Shown piece after piece: positions 1 to 7,717 of a stretch of DNA of 17,654 nt. The notes beneath the pieces are model-generated. The model worked only from the letters and a program-made list of their open reading frames with translations, searched no databases and had not been told where the DNA came from. The stretch is from positions 1 through 17,654 of the forward strand of contig CALAOB010000017.1 of assembly GCA_937927445.1 (NCBI GenBank). Reading direction: 5' to 3'. The DNA comes from an uncultured Oribacterium sp. (GTDB lineage: Bacteria; Bacillota; Clostridia; Lachnospirales; Lachnospiraceae). Positions within the stretch are counted from its first letter, which is position 1, and each line of letters begins with the position of its first letter. The position numbers and the translations under genes are program-made.

Positions 1-230
1 ATTCAACCAATTCCAGTTAGGACGACCTACCATCTAGTTTTCGGACAGTCTGCCCGCATTCTTTTTAGTTATATCTGATTGAATCATCATATCGTTTGAA
101 ATCTTTGAGATGCTGAAGCTTTATCCTGACTTTGATTTATGATGCGTCTATTCCGAAATGAGGTGCATCTGCACCTGTTTTCGGAATAAGATAGTCCTTC
201 CTTCTGAACCGATTCGTAACTGTTTAGGCG
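1..230. other. non-coding left edge with one strong hairpin
   Basis: No gene can be supported here. The first plus-strand frame is open from the window edge to a TGA at 76-78 (25 codons). It could be the tail of an upstream gene, but that is too short to judge. A 40-nt hairpin lies at 149-188: the 10-bp arms TATTCCGAAA/TTTCGGAATA enclose a 2x2 mismatch, a 6-bp inner stem AGGTGC/GCACCT and a 4-nt loop. No T-run follows on either side, so it is not a standard intrinsic terminator. The remainder shows nothing recognisable. Confidence 0.4.
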
Positions 231-457
231 AAAGCCCGGAGGACCGGCAACAGAAGCCATACGGAGAGGTCGTGAAGAATAAAAATTCTGCCCCCTAGAA
301 GTACTTAGGGCCATCTCTCCTTGGAACCCTCTGTCAACGCTGAGTTTTCATCAGGAAAACTCAGCGATTGCAGAGGGCTTAGTACTTCTTGGGGGCAGAA
401 TTTTAGAGTCTTCCGAGCTCGGAGTACTGTGCTTCTGTTGCCAGCCCTCCGGGCTTT
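231..457. repeat. giant-hairpin dispersed element, copy A (227 bp)
   Basis: The whole segment is one imperfect inverted repeat. Perfect 12-bp ends (AAAGCCCGGAGG / CCTCCGGGCTTT) are followed inward by a GGCAACAGAAG/CTTCTGTTGCC stem and a conserved unpaired stretch (ACGGAGAG opposite CTCGGAGTAC). Next comes a middle stem pairing 282-308 with 378-404, containing U.U mismatches at 296/390 and 306/380. An 18-nt bulge occupies 309-326 on the left side only. CCCTCTG/CAGAGGG and a 12-bp apical stem CGCTGAGTTTTC/GAAAACTCAGCG with a 5-nt loop complete it. The architecture matches copies B and C, but the middle-stem sequence differs at many positions. It contains no credible ORF; the small frames crossing it follow from the palindrome. 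It lies between the window edge and the promoter of the cyclophilin gene. A structured RNA or a non-autonomous mobile hairpin are both possible. Confidence 0.85.
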
Positions 458-506
458 GCCGTACGAACTTCTATGTCAGTTCAACAGCGAATCTGCCATT
501 TTCTAT

Positions 507-535
507 TGTTCTGCCTGCGTTTTACTGATAGAATC
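507..535 (+). promoter_or_regulatory. sigma-A-type promoter for the cyclophilin gene
   Basis: TTGTTC (507-512), a 17-nt spacer and TAGAAT (530-535) preceded by TGa give a good match to an extended -10 housekeeping promoter. It sits about 35 nt before the start codon and just outside hairpin element A. Confidence 0.5.
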
Positions 536-570
536 CATAGAGATAAATCAATGAAAAGAGGTTTTCAATT

Positions 571-1056
571 ATGGCTAATCCAATCGTAACGATTCATATG
601 GACGACGACAAGGATATCAAGCTCGAGCTGTATCCTGAGATCGCGCCGATTACGGTAGAGAATTTCGTAAAGCTCGTAAAGCAGGGCTTCTATGATGGTC
701 TGACCTTCCACCGCATCATTCCTGGCTTCATGATCCAGGGCGGTGATCCAGAGGGCAACGGCACCGGCGGTCCGGGCTGGAACATCAAGGGTGAGTTCTC
801 TTCCAACGGCGTAAAGAATGATCTTCAGCACAAGCGTGGTGTGATTTCCATGGCGCGTGCGATGGATCCGGACTCCGCTGGTTCCCAGTTCTTCATCATG
901 CATGCAGATGCTTCCTACCTCGATGGTCAGTACGCTGCTTTCGGTAAGGTCATCGACGGCATGGATGAGGTAGACCGTATCGCTTCTACTCCGACCGGCT
1001 GGCAGGACGCTCCTGTAGTCGCAGTCACCATGACGAAGGTTACCGTCGAGGAGTAA
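571..1056 (+). CDS. ppiB: cyclophilin-type peptidyl-prolyl cis-trans isomerase
   Basis: A 161-residue single-domain cyclophilin without signal peptide or membrane segment, so a cytoplasmic prolyl isomerase assisting protein folding. The hallmark FHRIIPGFMIQGGD block (residues 46-59) carries the catalytic Arg48, Phe53 and Gln56. GSQFFIMHAD (104-113) and the FGKV strand (124-127) complete the active-site fold. The length is typical of small bacterial PpiB/PpiA proteins. Start: AAAGAGG at 554-561 precedes the ATG by about 9 nt. It is monocistronic, with its own promoter at 507-535 and a strong terminator 13 nt after the stop. The family is certain; assignment to ppiB rather than another cyclophilin paralogue is by length and lack of a leader peptide. 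Confidence 0.95.
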   Translation: MANPIVTIHMDDDKDIKLELYPEIAPITVENFVKLVKQGFYDGLTFHRIIPGFMIQGGDPEGNGTGGPGWNIKGEFSSNGVKNDLQHKRGVISMARAMDPDSAGSQFFIMHADASYLDGQYAAFGKVIDGMDEVDRIASTPTGWQDAPVVAVTMTKVTVEE

Positions 1057-1068
1057 TTCATATCGCTT

Positions 1069-1106
1069 AAAAAACAGAGTCTCCGACATCCGGAGGCTCT
1101 GTTTTT
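1069..1106. terminator. bidirectional intrinsic terminator after ppiB
   Basis: AAAACAGAG-T-CTCCG, a 5-nt loop, then CGGAG-G-CTCTGTTTTT: 14 pairs and one mismatch, A-rich on the left and T-rich on the right. It follows the cyclophilin stop codon by about a dozen bases. Confidence 0.9.
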
Positions 1107-1191
1107 CAGTGAATCTCTATTTAAAAACTTCCTGATGGGGTCAGGTCTCGCTACAGTATGATTCGTGTAGTACTAAACTTGAACTTCAATC

Positions 1192-1224
1192 AAAACACCC
1201 TGGCTGTTTCAGCCAGGGTGTTTT
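1192..1224. terminator. bidirectional intrinsic terminator after the first 2HCT carrier
   Basis: A perfect 15-bp stem AAAACACCCTGGCTG/CAGCCAGGGTGTTTT with a 3-nt loop. It lies 15 nt beyond the stop codon of the minus-strand carrier gene and ends that operon. Confidence 0.9.
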
Positions 1225-1239
1225 ACTACAGTTTCAAAT

Positions 1240-2523
1240 TTACAGCCACATCGATGCCAGTATGCTCTGTAGTGCCAAAACGATCGCACCTCCAAGTCTG
1301 GACGATACCTGCGCAAATGGCATCAGTTCCATACGATCCGCACTGGAAAGGACATAGATATCTCCGGATCCGCCGGCATTACTCATGCACAGACCACCAG
1401 TGATTGCAGACTCCACTGGATAGAATCCGACGATTTTTCCTCCGATCCATGCACCGATCACACCACCTACTACAGTTACCGTACAGATGATGAGGCTCTG
1501 AACCGTAAGCGCTTCGAACAGTGCTGCGAGATTCCACATAGCAATTCCGAGACCTGCGGTTAAAATAATCTGACACTTGCTGTTTACAAACTGATACAGC
1601 TTGTAAGCGGCAAACTCCCATTTTTTCGGAACCAGATTGAGGATCTTAATCGCGGCAACAAAGACGATCGACCATGCATACGCATGTACTACCGGAAAGA
1701 TTTTAGAAAGAATGCGGCCCGTCAGGAAAACGCCTGACACAAGGCAGATTCCGATCAGCAGATCAGAAAGCTCAAAAGTGAAATCATAGGTGACTTCGCC
1801 GGCATTGACATTGCCGTTTTTCAGAAGCTTTCCATTTCCGGTCGTGGACTTGAACTTCTCACCCACGATATTTAAGATTACCGCACCACCAATTGAAAGC
1901 CAGTTTCCAAGTGTTACCATGGCATGCAATTGCGAGTACACCGCGCCTTGATCTTCTCCGGTTATGCCTGCGTATATCTCAGACATAGGCATAGAACCTG
2001 CACCATTACCACCACCCATAATCGGACCGGCGATGTAAAGAAGCGTATGCTTCCATCCGAGTCCCATGACCTGACCGACACATGCTGCCAGTGAATACGA
2101 AATCACGATTCCCAGGATAACAGGGACGAAATAACGAACGCCAACTGCAATCAGGAGATCCCGATCCATGCTGAGAATCGAGCCGCAGATCAGCGTCATA
2201 ACGAAGCAGGTCAGGAAATCAATGTCTCCATTAATGAAGGTATTACATGCTTCGATCCATGTATCTGGAATCAGATTAAAAAATACAAGAAACGCACACG
2301 CAAAGGCTACAAACGATCCTCCCAGTGTTTTCTTAATCAGCGGCACATTATCTACCACTGCTCTCATCAGGCAGCCGAAAAGTGCACAAATCATCAGTCC
2401 TGTATACAGATTTGCCTTTAAACTTCCGGTAATCTGTGAAAGAATCAGAACTGCAAACAGCACGATAAATAGTGGAAGTGGCATCCAAGCCAGTTTAAAC
2501 TCTGAAATCTTACCTGTTTTCAT
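1240..2523 (-). CDS. 2-hydroxycarboxylate transporter family (2HCT) carrier 1
   Basis: A 427-residue integral membrane protein of the CitS/CitP/MaeN family (secondary carriers of citrate, malate and related acids, usually with Na+ or H+). The two family signature loops are present: GGGNGAG at 170-176 and AGGSGD at 383-388. The conserved SSRLGG (407-412) holds the Arg that binds a substrate carboxylate in characterised members. About eleven hydrophobic segments are visible. The start chosen is the internal ATG at 2523, behind AAAGGGGG. The ATG 24 nt further upstream is worse placed, and the N-terminus then aligns with the paralogue at 6398. It is the second gene of a minus-strand unit, 66 nt after the M20 peptidase. 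Substrate unknown: no citrate lyase, decarboxylase or malolactic gene is nearby. Codon use is AT-richer than in its paralogue. Confidence 0.9.
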   Translation of the reverse strand: MKTGKISEFKLAWMPLPLFIVLFAVLILSQITGSLKANLYTGLMICALFGCLMRAVVDNVPLIKKTLGGSFVAFACAFLVFFNLIPDTWIEACNTFINGDIDFLTCFVMTLICGSILSMDRDLLIAVGVRYFVPVILGIVISYSLAACVGQVMGLGWKHTLLYIAGPIMGGGNGAGSMPMSEIYAGITGEDQGAVYSQLHAMVTLGNWLSIGGAVILNIVGEKFKSTTGNGKLLKNGNVNAGEVTYDFTFELSDLLIGICLVSGVFLTGRILSKIFPVVHAYAWSIVFVAAIKILNLVPKKWEFAAYKLYQFVNSKCQIILTAGLGIAMWNLAALFEALTVQSLIICTVTVVGGVIGAWIGGKIVGFYPVESAITGGLCMSNAGGSGDIYVLSSADRMELMPFAQVSSRLGGAIVLALQSILASMWL

Positions 2524-2589
2524 AAAATCCCCCTTTACTGTAAACATGTCGGCGCATTATCTCCTGTGAATAATGCATTTACCTTCGAA

Positions 2590-3975
2590 CTATTCCATCT
2601 CTCCATATTCATACAGTAGTGCAATCGTCATTTTGATTGCGTTTTTATAATGCTCCAAGTAAATATTTTCATTTGGCGCATGATGAGCAGAGCCGGTATT
2701 TGCCGGTCCAATGCCTACGATCGGGATGTCCGGGTTGACATTTCGGAACAGTTCAGCCGGTCCACCTCCCAGCTGCGCAAGTTCTATTACAAGCGGCTTT
2801 TCATAAACCTCTGAAGCTGCATGTTCCAGACAGGTCCGTAAAGGGATATCTACGCTGGTTCTTACCGGAGAAATGCATCCATCGATTTTGACATCGATAT
2901 CATCAAATCCATGCTTATGGAAATGATCACGGATCAGCTGTGCGATTTCTTCTGCATTCTGATTCATCATCAGTCGGCAGCTCAGTTTCGCCTTCGCCTG
3001 ACATGGAACCACGCCGCGAAGGCCCTTCGCTGCTTCTCCAGCATCAATTCCGCAAATGGTAAGCGACGGCTGTGTATATATACGTTCTTTCAGATCGTAG
3101 CCGGTCTTATTCAGAAGAAAATGATCAATTCCGTATCTTTCTTTGATTTTTTCCTCCTCATAAGGGAACGCTTCCAGTACCTTTCGTTCTGATTCTGTAA
3201 CCGGTGCAACCGTGTCATAGAAGCCATCTACCAGAATCTCCTCCTGCTCATTTTTCAGAGAGGCCAGTGCCCATACCAGTCGCCATGCCGCATTTGGAAG
3301 CATTACGCCCATACGGGAATGTGCATCTTCTCGAATACTCTTGACCGAAAGATCGATACTGAAAGAACCACCTACGCCGAAGCTCGCCCATGGCCGATCA
3401 CACTCGTCGTTCCGACTGTTTTCCCAGATAATCGCATCTGCATCAATCATCTTCCTAAAGCGCTCAACATCAGATGCGATAAATTTCTTCAGAGAAGGGC
3501 TATGATACTCCTCATCGCCTTCGTTGAATACCTTGACATTCATAGGAAGTTCACCATTGGCAGCAAGAATTGCCTCAATGGCATGCAGCCGGCAGAATAA
3601 GCCGCCCTTATTGTCCGAAACACCTCTTCCCCAGAGGCGGTCATCTCGTACTTCCGGCGCAAATGGAGGACTGACCCAACGTTCTAACGCGCCCTCTGGC
3701 ATAACATCGTAATGATTGTAGAACATTATGGTATGATCACTTTTTCCGCTTTTATGTCCATACAGAACCGGATTTCCATCGGCAACCGGATATTTTTCCG
3801 GGTTTAACCCAAGTGACTGTAATTTCTGTATGATATATTCTGATGTTTTCTGAATCCCCTCCGAATCGGATGCAACACTTCGGTAAGAACAGACTTTTTT
3901 TAAATCTTCAATAGAAGAATCAAAATGTTCATCCACATACTGAAATGCTCTCTGTATAGAATCCATTTTGCTCAT
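2590..3975 (-). CDS. M20 family metallopeptidase (dipeptidase/deacylase-like)
   Basis: A 461-residue cytoplasmic zinc hydrolase of the M20 (ArgE/DapE/CPG2/carnosinase) family. Visible motifs in order: YNHYDVMP (86-93; metal-binding His88 with Asp90), GRGVSDNKGG (116-125; bridging Asp121), EGDEE (152-156; catalytic Glu155, metal-binding Glu156) and the C-terminal SAHHAPNENI (429-438; metal-binding His). The middle of the chain is the lid/dimerisation domain. All ligands are intact, so it should be active. The length suits dipeptidases of this family. Start: GAAAGGAGC lies 4-6 nt before the ATG. It is the first gene of an operon with the 2HCT carrier and is divergent from a LysR regulator. Inference: it hydrolyses a peptide or N-acyl conjugate whose acid product or precursor the carrier moves. 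Exact substrate not predictable. Confidence 0.92.
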   Translation of the reverse strand: MSKMDSIQRAFQYVDEHFDSSIEDLKKVCSYRSVASDSEGIQKTSEYIIQKLQSLGLNPEKYPVADGNPVLYGHKSGKSDHTIMFYNHYDVMPEGALERWVSPPFAPEVRDDRLWGRGVSDNKGGLFCRLHAIEAILAANGELPMNVKVFNEGDEEYHSPSLKKFIASDVERFRKMIDADAIIWENSRNDECDRPWASFGVGGSFSIDLSVKSIREDAHSRMGVMLPNAAWRLVWALASLKNEQEEILVDGFYDTVAPVTESERKVLEAFPYEEEKIKERYGIDHFLLNKTGYDLKERIYTQPSLTICGIDAGEAAKGLRGVVPCQAKAKLSCRLMMNQNAEEIAQLIRDHFHKHGFDDIDVKIDGCISPVRTSVDIPLRTCLEHAASEVYEKPLVIELAQLGGGPAELFRNVNPDIPIVGIGPANTGSAHHAPNENIYLEHYKNAIKMTIALLYEYGEME

Positions 3976-4009
3976 AATGCTCCTTTCTTGACAGCGGATA
4001 TTTCAGGTT

Positions 4010-4038
4010 ATAACATTATTACTAAATGGCAATAACAA
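4010..4038 (-). promoter_or_regulatory. candidate promoter of the M20-2HCT operon
   Basis: Read on the minus strand: TTGTTA (4038-4033), a 17-nt spacer and TGTTAT (4015-4010), about 35 nt upstream of the peptidase start codon. The spacer overlaps a TTATT-N10-AATAA dyad. Confidence 0.35.
4016..4035. promoter_or_regulatory. candidate LysR-type operator
   Basis: An interrupted dyad TTATT-N10-AATAA, which contains the LysR-typical T-N11-A. It lies in the 189-bp divergent region between the M20 gene and the LysR gene and overlaps the spacer of the minus-strand promoter candidate. Assigned by position and symmetry only. Confidence 0.35.
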
Positions 4039-4049
4039 ATTCCGCATTG

Positions 4050-4058
4050 TGATATAAT
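4050..4058 (+). promoter_or_regulatory. extended -10 promoter of the first LysR gene
   Basis: TGaTATAAT, a perfect -10 hexamer with the TGn extension. No good -35 is seen 16-18 nt upstream, which is tolerable for an extended -10 site. The implied leader to the start codon is about 100 nt. Confidence 0.45.
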
Positions 4059-4164
4059 TTTTTATTATTTCCCGGGTTTTATTAGATATTCCCATTATAG
4101 TCTGTTGTTTTTATCGCGTCTAATCGTCGAGAAGCATATAGGTTATAGCCAGAAAGGAATAATT

Positions 4165-5154
4165 ATGATTTACAACAATTACGAATATATTTCTGCAATC
4201 GCCCGCAACAGGAGCATTTCAAAAGCAGCAAAAGAATTATTCATTTCGCAGCCATACTTAAGTAAAATTCTGTATAGTCTGGAGCAGCAGTATCACACGC
4301 AGTTTTTTGATCGTAGTTCATATCCGATTAAACTCACCTATGCAGGCGAATGCTATCTGGAATATTCTAAAAAAATACGGAATATGGAAACCGAGCTAAG
4401 TAAAGCGCTAGAAGACATCGTCGAAGAAAATGCCGGAACGATTCGAATCGGCACTCCCGCTAATACAGGCGCATATATTCTTCCATATATATTGCCTGTT
4501 TACCGGAAAAGATTTCCTAATGTACACTTCGAATTATTCGAAAAAGGATCGGACGAAGTACTGGCGCTTTTACTTGCTGGAAAAATCGACTTCTGTATTC
4601 TGACCAGGCCTTCTTATCCATCAGATATCGCATATGAATATATCTTTACAGAGCAGCTATATCTTGCTGCACCTAAGACGCATGCTATCATGCGCTTTCA
4701 ACAACCTGATCGACAGATTTCATTACTGGAAGATCAGAATATCCCTCTGCTCGATCAGCAGCCATTTATTCTTCTTCCGGATAATTTGAGTATGGGTCAC
4801 CTGACAAGAGAATTTCTTCGTACATATCACGTTAAGCCGGAAGAAGTATTCACCACTGCAAATGTTCAGACGGCCTATCGTCTGACTGCTCAGAATATGG
4901 GCTTTTCATTTGTCAGCGATCTCAGTTTAAAAAATGTACAGTTTGAACAGTCACCTGGATTATTTCAGCTTGGGGAAAATGGATTAAAGCGGACTATGGT
5001 CGCCGCCTATCTTCAGAATTCGTATATCCCATTTTATGCAAGAGCCTTTTTACAGATTTTAAAAACCTTCGGGAAGTGTTTTCGTCAATACCCTTATACC
5101 GGAGTATACGGAGTAAATCTGGATGAATTAGAGAAATTATCTGAGCTTATCTGA
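4165..5154 (+). CDS. LysR-type transcriptional regulator 1
   Basis: A 329-residue LysR-family regulator. Residues 1-60 form the winged helix-turn-helix: the recognition segment SISKAAKELFISQPYLSKIL is followed by the wing-type PIKLTYAGE. Residues from about 90 onward form the periplasmic-binding-protein-like effector domain (IRIGTPANTG begins it). Start: the ATG at 4165 sits 6 nt after GAAAGGA and puts the HTH at the normal distance from the N-terminus. The longer frame from 4105 has no ribosome binding site and adds 20 unlikely residues. Divergent from the M20-carrier operon, the classic arrangement for a LysR controlling its neighbour. The protein resembles the next LysR gene downstream, and the coding sequence is markedly AT-richer (roughly 40% GC by eye). 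The effector is probably the acid or conjugate handled by the neighbouring genes (inference). Confidence 0.93.
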   Translation: MIYNNYEYISAIARNRSISKAAKELFISQPYLSKILYSLEQQYHTQFFDRSSYPIKLTYAGECYLEYSKKIRNMETELSKALEDIVEENAGTIRIGTPANTGAYILPYILPVYRKRFPNVHFELFEKGSDEVLALLLAGKIDFCILTRPSYPSDIAYEYIFTEQLYLAAPKTHAIMRFQQPDRQISLLEDQNIPLLDQQPFILLPDNLSMGHLTREFLRTYHVKPEEVFTTANVQTAYRLTAQNMGFSFVSDLSLKNVQFEQSPGLFQLGENGLKRTMVAAYLQNSYIPFYARAFLQILKTFGKCFRQYPYTGVYGVNLDELEKLSELI

Positions 5155-5180
5155 TCCCCAGATACTTTTCGCTCCGCTTC

Positions 5181-5189
5181 TGATATACT
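5181..5189 (+). promoter_or_regulatory. extended -10 promoter of the second LysR gene
   Basis: TGaTATACT lies about 30 nt before the start codon in the 65-bp gap between the two LysR genes. The -35 region is poor. Confidence 0.35.
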
Positions 5190-5219
5190 ATCACCAAGAC
5201 ATCGATTCCGGAGGTTTCC

Positions 5220-6149
5220 ATGGATACAAGCATTTTCCATTATGTGCTCGAGGTAGAAAAATGCCGAAATATCACGCAGGCGGCGAAGCATCTCTTTATC
5301 TCGCAGCCGGCATTGACCAAACAGCTTAACAAGCTCGAGAAGGAGCTGGGCTTTGCACCGTTTGACCGTACGCACAGTCCGGTGAGTGTAACACCGCAGG
5401 GGGAGATTTTCCTCGATTTTGCGCGTCGCTATGTACAGCTCGAAACTGAGATGATGGACAATCTTCGGCAGTTCAACCAGCTTCCGTCCGAGCCGGTGCT
5501 GATCGCCACGACGCATCGTGGTGGTGCCTATGCGGGTGCACAGGCGGCGCCGTTCATGCTGGCCCATCCGGAGATCCAGTTGAATTATCTGAACCGCAGC
5601 TCCCAGCAGTGTGAGGACGATCTGGAGAGCGAATCCGTCGATCTGGCGATCTATACAGAGCCGGTGCACTCCGAAAACATCGAGTATATGCCGGTGCAGG
5701 AGGATCCGCTCATATTTGTTATCCCACAGGAATCTCCGATTCTGGAGGGCCTCGACATCTCCGGGAATTCACTCGAGCATCCGGTTGAGATCGACATCAG
5801 CCGTTTCCGTAATCCGGCGCTCCGCTATCTTCTGGCGACACCGGGCCAGGGGCTGTATGATGCCGAAAATTCGTTTTTCAGGAAATATCACATCACACCG
5901 ATCCATCCGCAGCGCATCGATTATGTCGACACACGCTATCTCGTTGCCTGCAGTGGCTGTGGCATCGCCCTGCTGCCGCACACGACGATCCGTAATTCAT
6001 CTACTGGCCAAAACCCGGTCTATGGTACGATCAAAGGTGAGCCTCTGTATCGCTATGTTATCGTCGCCCGAAAGAAGGGCCGCAGCTTATCCCCTTCTGC
6101 AGAAATCGTCTGGCGCTATATGATCAGCGCATCTGCAAAAAATCGATAA
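5220..6149 (+). CDS. LysR-type transcriptional regulator 2
   Basis: A 309-residue LysR-family regulator. The N-terminal winged HTH contains NITQAAKHLFISQPALTKQL and the wing PVSVTPQGE, ending near residue 65. The effector domain starts near residue 90 (PVLIATTHRGG). Start: CGGAGG lies 6 nt before the ATG. It shares several HTH positions with the preceding LysR (AAK-LFISQP-L-K, FDR, P-T--GE), so the two belong to the same subclass, but its codons are much GC-richer. A terminator follows at 6173-6230. The next gene on the same strand is a 2HCT carrier, so this regulator probably controls that carrier and the hydrolase behind it, as its paralogue does for the other carrier. Effector unknown. Confidence 0.93.
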   Translation: MDTSIFHYVLEVEKCRNITQAAKHLFISQPALTKQLNKLEKELGFAPFDRTHSPVSVTPQGEIFLDFARRYVQLETEMMDNLRQFNQLPSEPVLIATTHRGGAYAGAQAAPFMLAHPEIQLNYLNRSSQQCEDDLESESVDLAIYTEPVHSENIEYMPVQEDPLIFVIPQESPILEGLDISGNSLEHPVEIDISRFRNPALRYLLATPGQGLYDAENSFFRKYHITPIHPQRIDYVDTRYLVACSGCGIALLPHTTIRNSSTGQNPVYGTIKGEPLYRYVIVARKKGRSLSPSAEIVWRYMISASAKNR

Positions 6150-6172
6150 CATTTTGGAATCGGGTTCATAAC

Positions 6173-6230
6173 AAAAAAAGAAGGAGCATTCGTCGTTCAA
6201 ATCGCAGTACAGGACGAATGCTTCTTTTTC
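6173..6230. terminator. intrinsic terminator after the second LysR gene
   Basis: AAAAAGAAG and GCATTCGTC, separated by a 2-nt bulge, pair across an 18-nt loop with GACGAATGC and TTCTTTTTC. The A/T-rich base makes it usable in both directions. It lies about 25 nt after the LysR stop codon. Confidence 0.8.
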
Positions 6231-6248
6231 TGTTTCATGGCACTCTGT

Positions 6249-6261
6249 CCATTCCAAATGG
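6249..6261. promoter_or_regulatory. possible LysR operator upstream of carrier 2
   Basis: A short dyad CCATT-N3-AATGG, centred about 80 bp upstream of the predicted transcription start of the carrier 2 operon. That is a plausible LysR recognition position. Position-based guess. Confidence 0.22.
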
Positions 6262-6297
6262 TTATCATCCCATAGAAGAATCGCCATCGTCACAATC

Positions 6298-6327
6298 TTG
6301 CACAATCGTGTCTGTTTATTCTACAAT
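6298..6327 (+). promoter_or_regulatory. promoter of the carrier 2 operon
   Basis: TTGCAC (6298-6303), an 18-nt spacer and TACAAT (6322-6327), about 70 nt upstream of the GTG start codon. A 10-bp palindrome TTACCGGTAA at 6341-6350 falls in the leader. Confidence 0.45.
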
Positions 6328-6397
6328 TCGTTTATCAAATTTACCGGTAATTGAAAGTGCTTTAAAAAATCTGTATCACTCTTTAGGAGGATTTACT

Positions 6398-7702
6398 GTG
6401 AATACTTTAAAAGAAACGAAGATCCTTGGGTTCCCTCTGTGGATGTACCTTATATTCAGTGTACTGATGATGGTGATGGCAGCGAACGACTGGATGCTGA
6501 CCAACATGGTCGGCGCACTCGCTTTCGCGATGATTATCGGCACGCTGCTCGGCTGGGTCGGTGATCACATCCCGGTCTGGAAGACCTGGTTCGGTGGCGG
6601 CATGCTCTTCTCCTGCCTCGTGGCCGGTGCGATGAACACCTTCCACCTGATCGGTGAAGGCTCAATGGAAGCCCTCAATACCTTCAACGGCTCCACCGGT
6701 TTCCTTGATCTCTACATTCTCGTCCTGATCACCGGCTCCGTGCTCTCGGTCGATCGTAAGATGCTCATCAAGTCCTTCGCCGGCTTTATCCCGACGATCA
6801 TCGCTGGTATCGCCGGTGCACTCGGTCTCGCCGGACTCGTCGGTGCGATCACCGGTGTCGGTGCCATCGAAGCGATCGCCACCTACGCAATCCCGGTTAT
6901 GGGTGGTGGTAATGGTGCCGGCATCACGCATATGAGTAAGATGTGGGCAGCAGCCACTGGCGGGGACGCTTCCTCCTGGTATGCATCTGCCTTTGCGATC
7001 ATCAGCATTGGCAATCTCTGCGCCGTCTTCATGTCTGCACTCCTGAACAAGCTCGGCCAGATCAAGCCATCCCTGACGGGTAATGGTCAGCTGATGGCTG
7101 GTGAAGAAAATGTCACCACGAAGGCAAGCGAGGTAAAGCCGACCGCAGCCGACTACGCAACCGGTCTCGCGCTCGGCGTCGTATGCTTCAATGTCGCAAG
7201 CCTCTACGCAAAGCACATCTCCATCATCAATCACGCGAACCTCGGTTTCAGCATTCATACCTTCGCGTTCATGGTCATCCTGATGGCGATTCTCAACATG
7301 ACGAACGTTCTTCCGGAAAACGTCAAGGCCGGCGCGAAGGGCATGCAGCAGTTCTTCGTAAAGTATATGTCCTTCCCGCTGATGATCACGGTCGGTATCG
7401 GTACGAACCTCACGGACTACGCAAAGGTCTTCACGAACCCGGCGTATATCGTTATCATCATGGCGACCGTCATCGGTGCGATGATCGGAACCTTCATCGT
7501 CGGCAAGCTGTTCCACTTCTATCCTGTGGAAGGAATGCTGACGGCCGGACTCTGCATGGCGAACGGCGGTGGTGCCGGCGACGTACAGTGTCTCGGTGCC
7601 GCACACCGCATGGAACTGATGTCCTACGCTCAGATTTCTTCCAGAATCGGTGGTGCCATCATGCTCGTCGTCGCAAGCTTCGTCTTCGGTAAATTCCTGT
7701 AA
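6398..7702 (+). CDS. 2-hydroxycarboxylate transporter family (2HCT) carrier 2
   Basis: A 434-residue integral membrane carrier of the CitS/CitP/MaeN family, paralogous to the one at 1240-2523. Signature loops: GGGNGAG at 169-175 and GGGAGD at 390-395; SSRIGG at 414-419 carries the substrate-binding Arg. The protein is hydrophobic along most of its length, with a polar cytoplasmic stretch around 222-250. Start: a GTG at 6398 lies 7 nt after AGGAGG and gives an N-terminus matching the paralogue. The longer frame from 6218 runs through the terminator and promoter and is not real. It is followed after 15 nt by an alpha/beta hydrolase, an operon-like spacing. Substrate is probably a small organic acid. 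No citrate or malate catabolic gene is adjacent, so the classical substrates are unproven. GC-rich codon use contrasts with carrier 1. Confidence 0.92.
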   Translation: MNTLKETKILGFPLWMYLIFSVLMMVMAANDWMLTNMVGALAFAMIIGTLLGWVGDHIPVWKTWFGGGMLFSCLVAGAMNTFHLIGEGSMEALNTFNGSTGFLDLYILVLITGSVLSVDRKMLIKSFAGFIPTIIAGIAGALGLAGLVGAITGVGAIEAIATYAIPVMGGGNGAGITHMSKMWAAATGGDASSWYASAFAIISIGNLCAVFMSALLNKLGQIKPSLTGNGQLMAGEENVTTKASEVKPTAADYATGLALGVVCFNVASLYAKHISIINHANLGFSIHTFAFMVILMAILNMTNVLPENVKAGAKGMQQFFVKYMSFPLMITVGIGTNLTDYAKVFTNPAYIVIIMATVIGAMIGTFIVGKLFHFYPVEGMLTAGLCMANGGGAGDVQCLGAAHRMELMSYAQISSRIGGAIMLVVASFVFGKFL

Positions 7703-7717
7703 TCCTGGAGGTACAGT

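Noticed and set aside
231..457. Hairpin elements as ordinary intrinsic terminators
   Set aside because: No T-run follows the full copies on either strand, and they are far longer and more elaborate than terminators. The terminators elsewhere in the window are of the normal type.
87..554. Open frames of 75-77 codons on both strands across hairpin element A
   Set aside because: They are mirror images caused by the palindrome, have unlikely composition, and are not conserved in copies B and C.
6662..7606. Long minus-strand open frame opposite carrier 2
   Set aside because: A shadow of GC-rich codons: rich in His/Arg/Asp/Glu, no ribosome binding site, no recognisable domain, while the plus strand encodes a clear 2HCT carrier.
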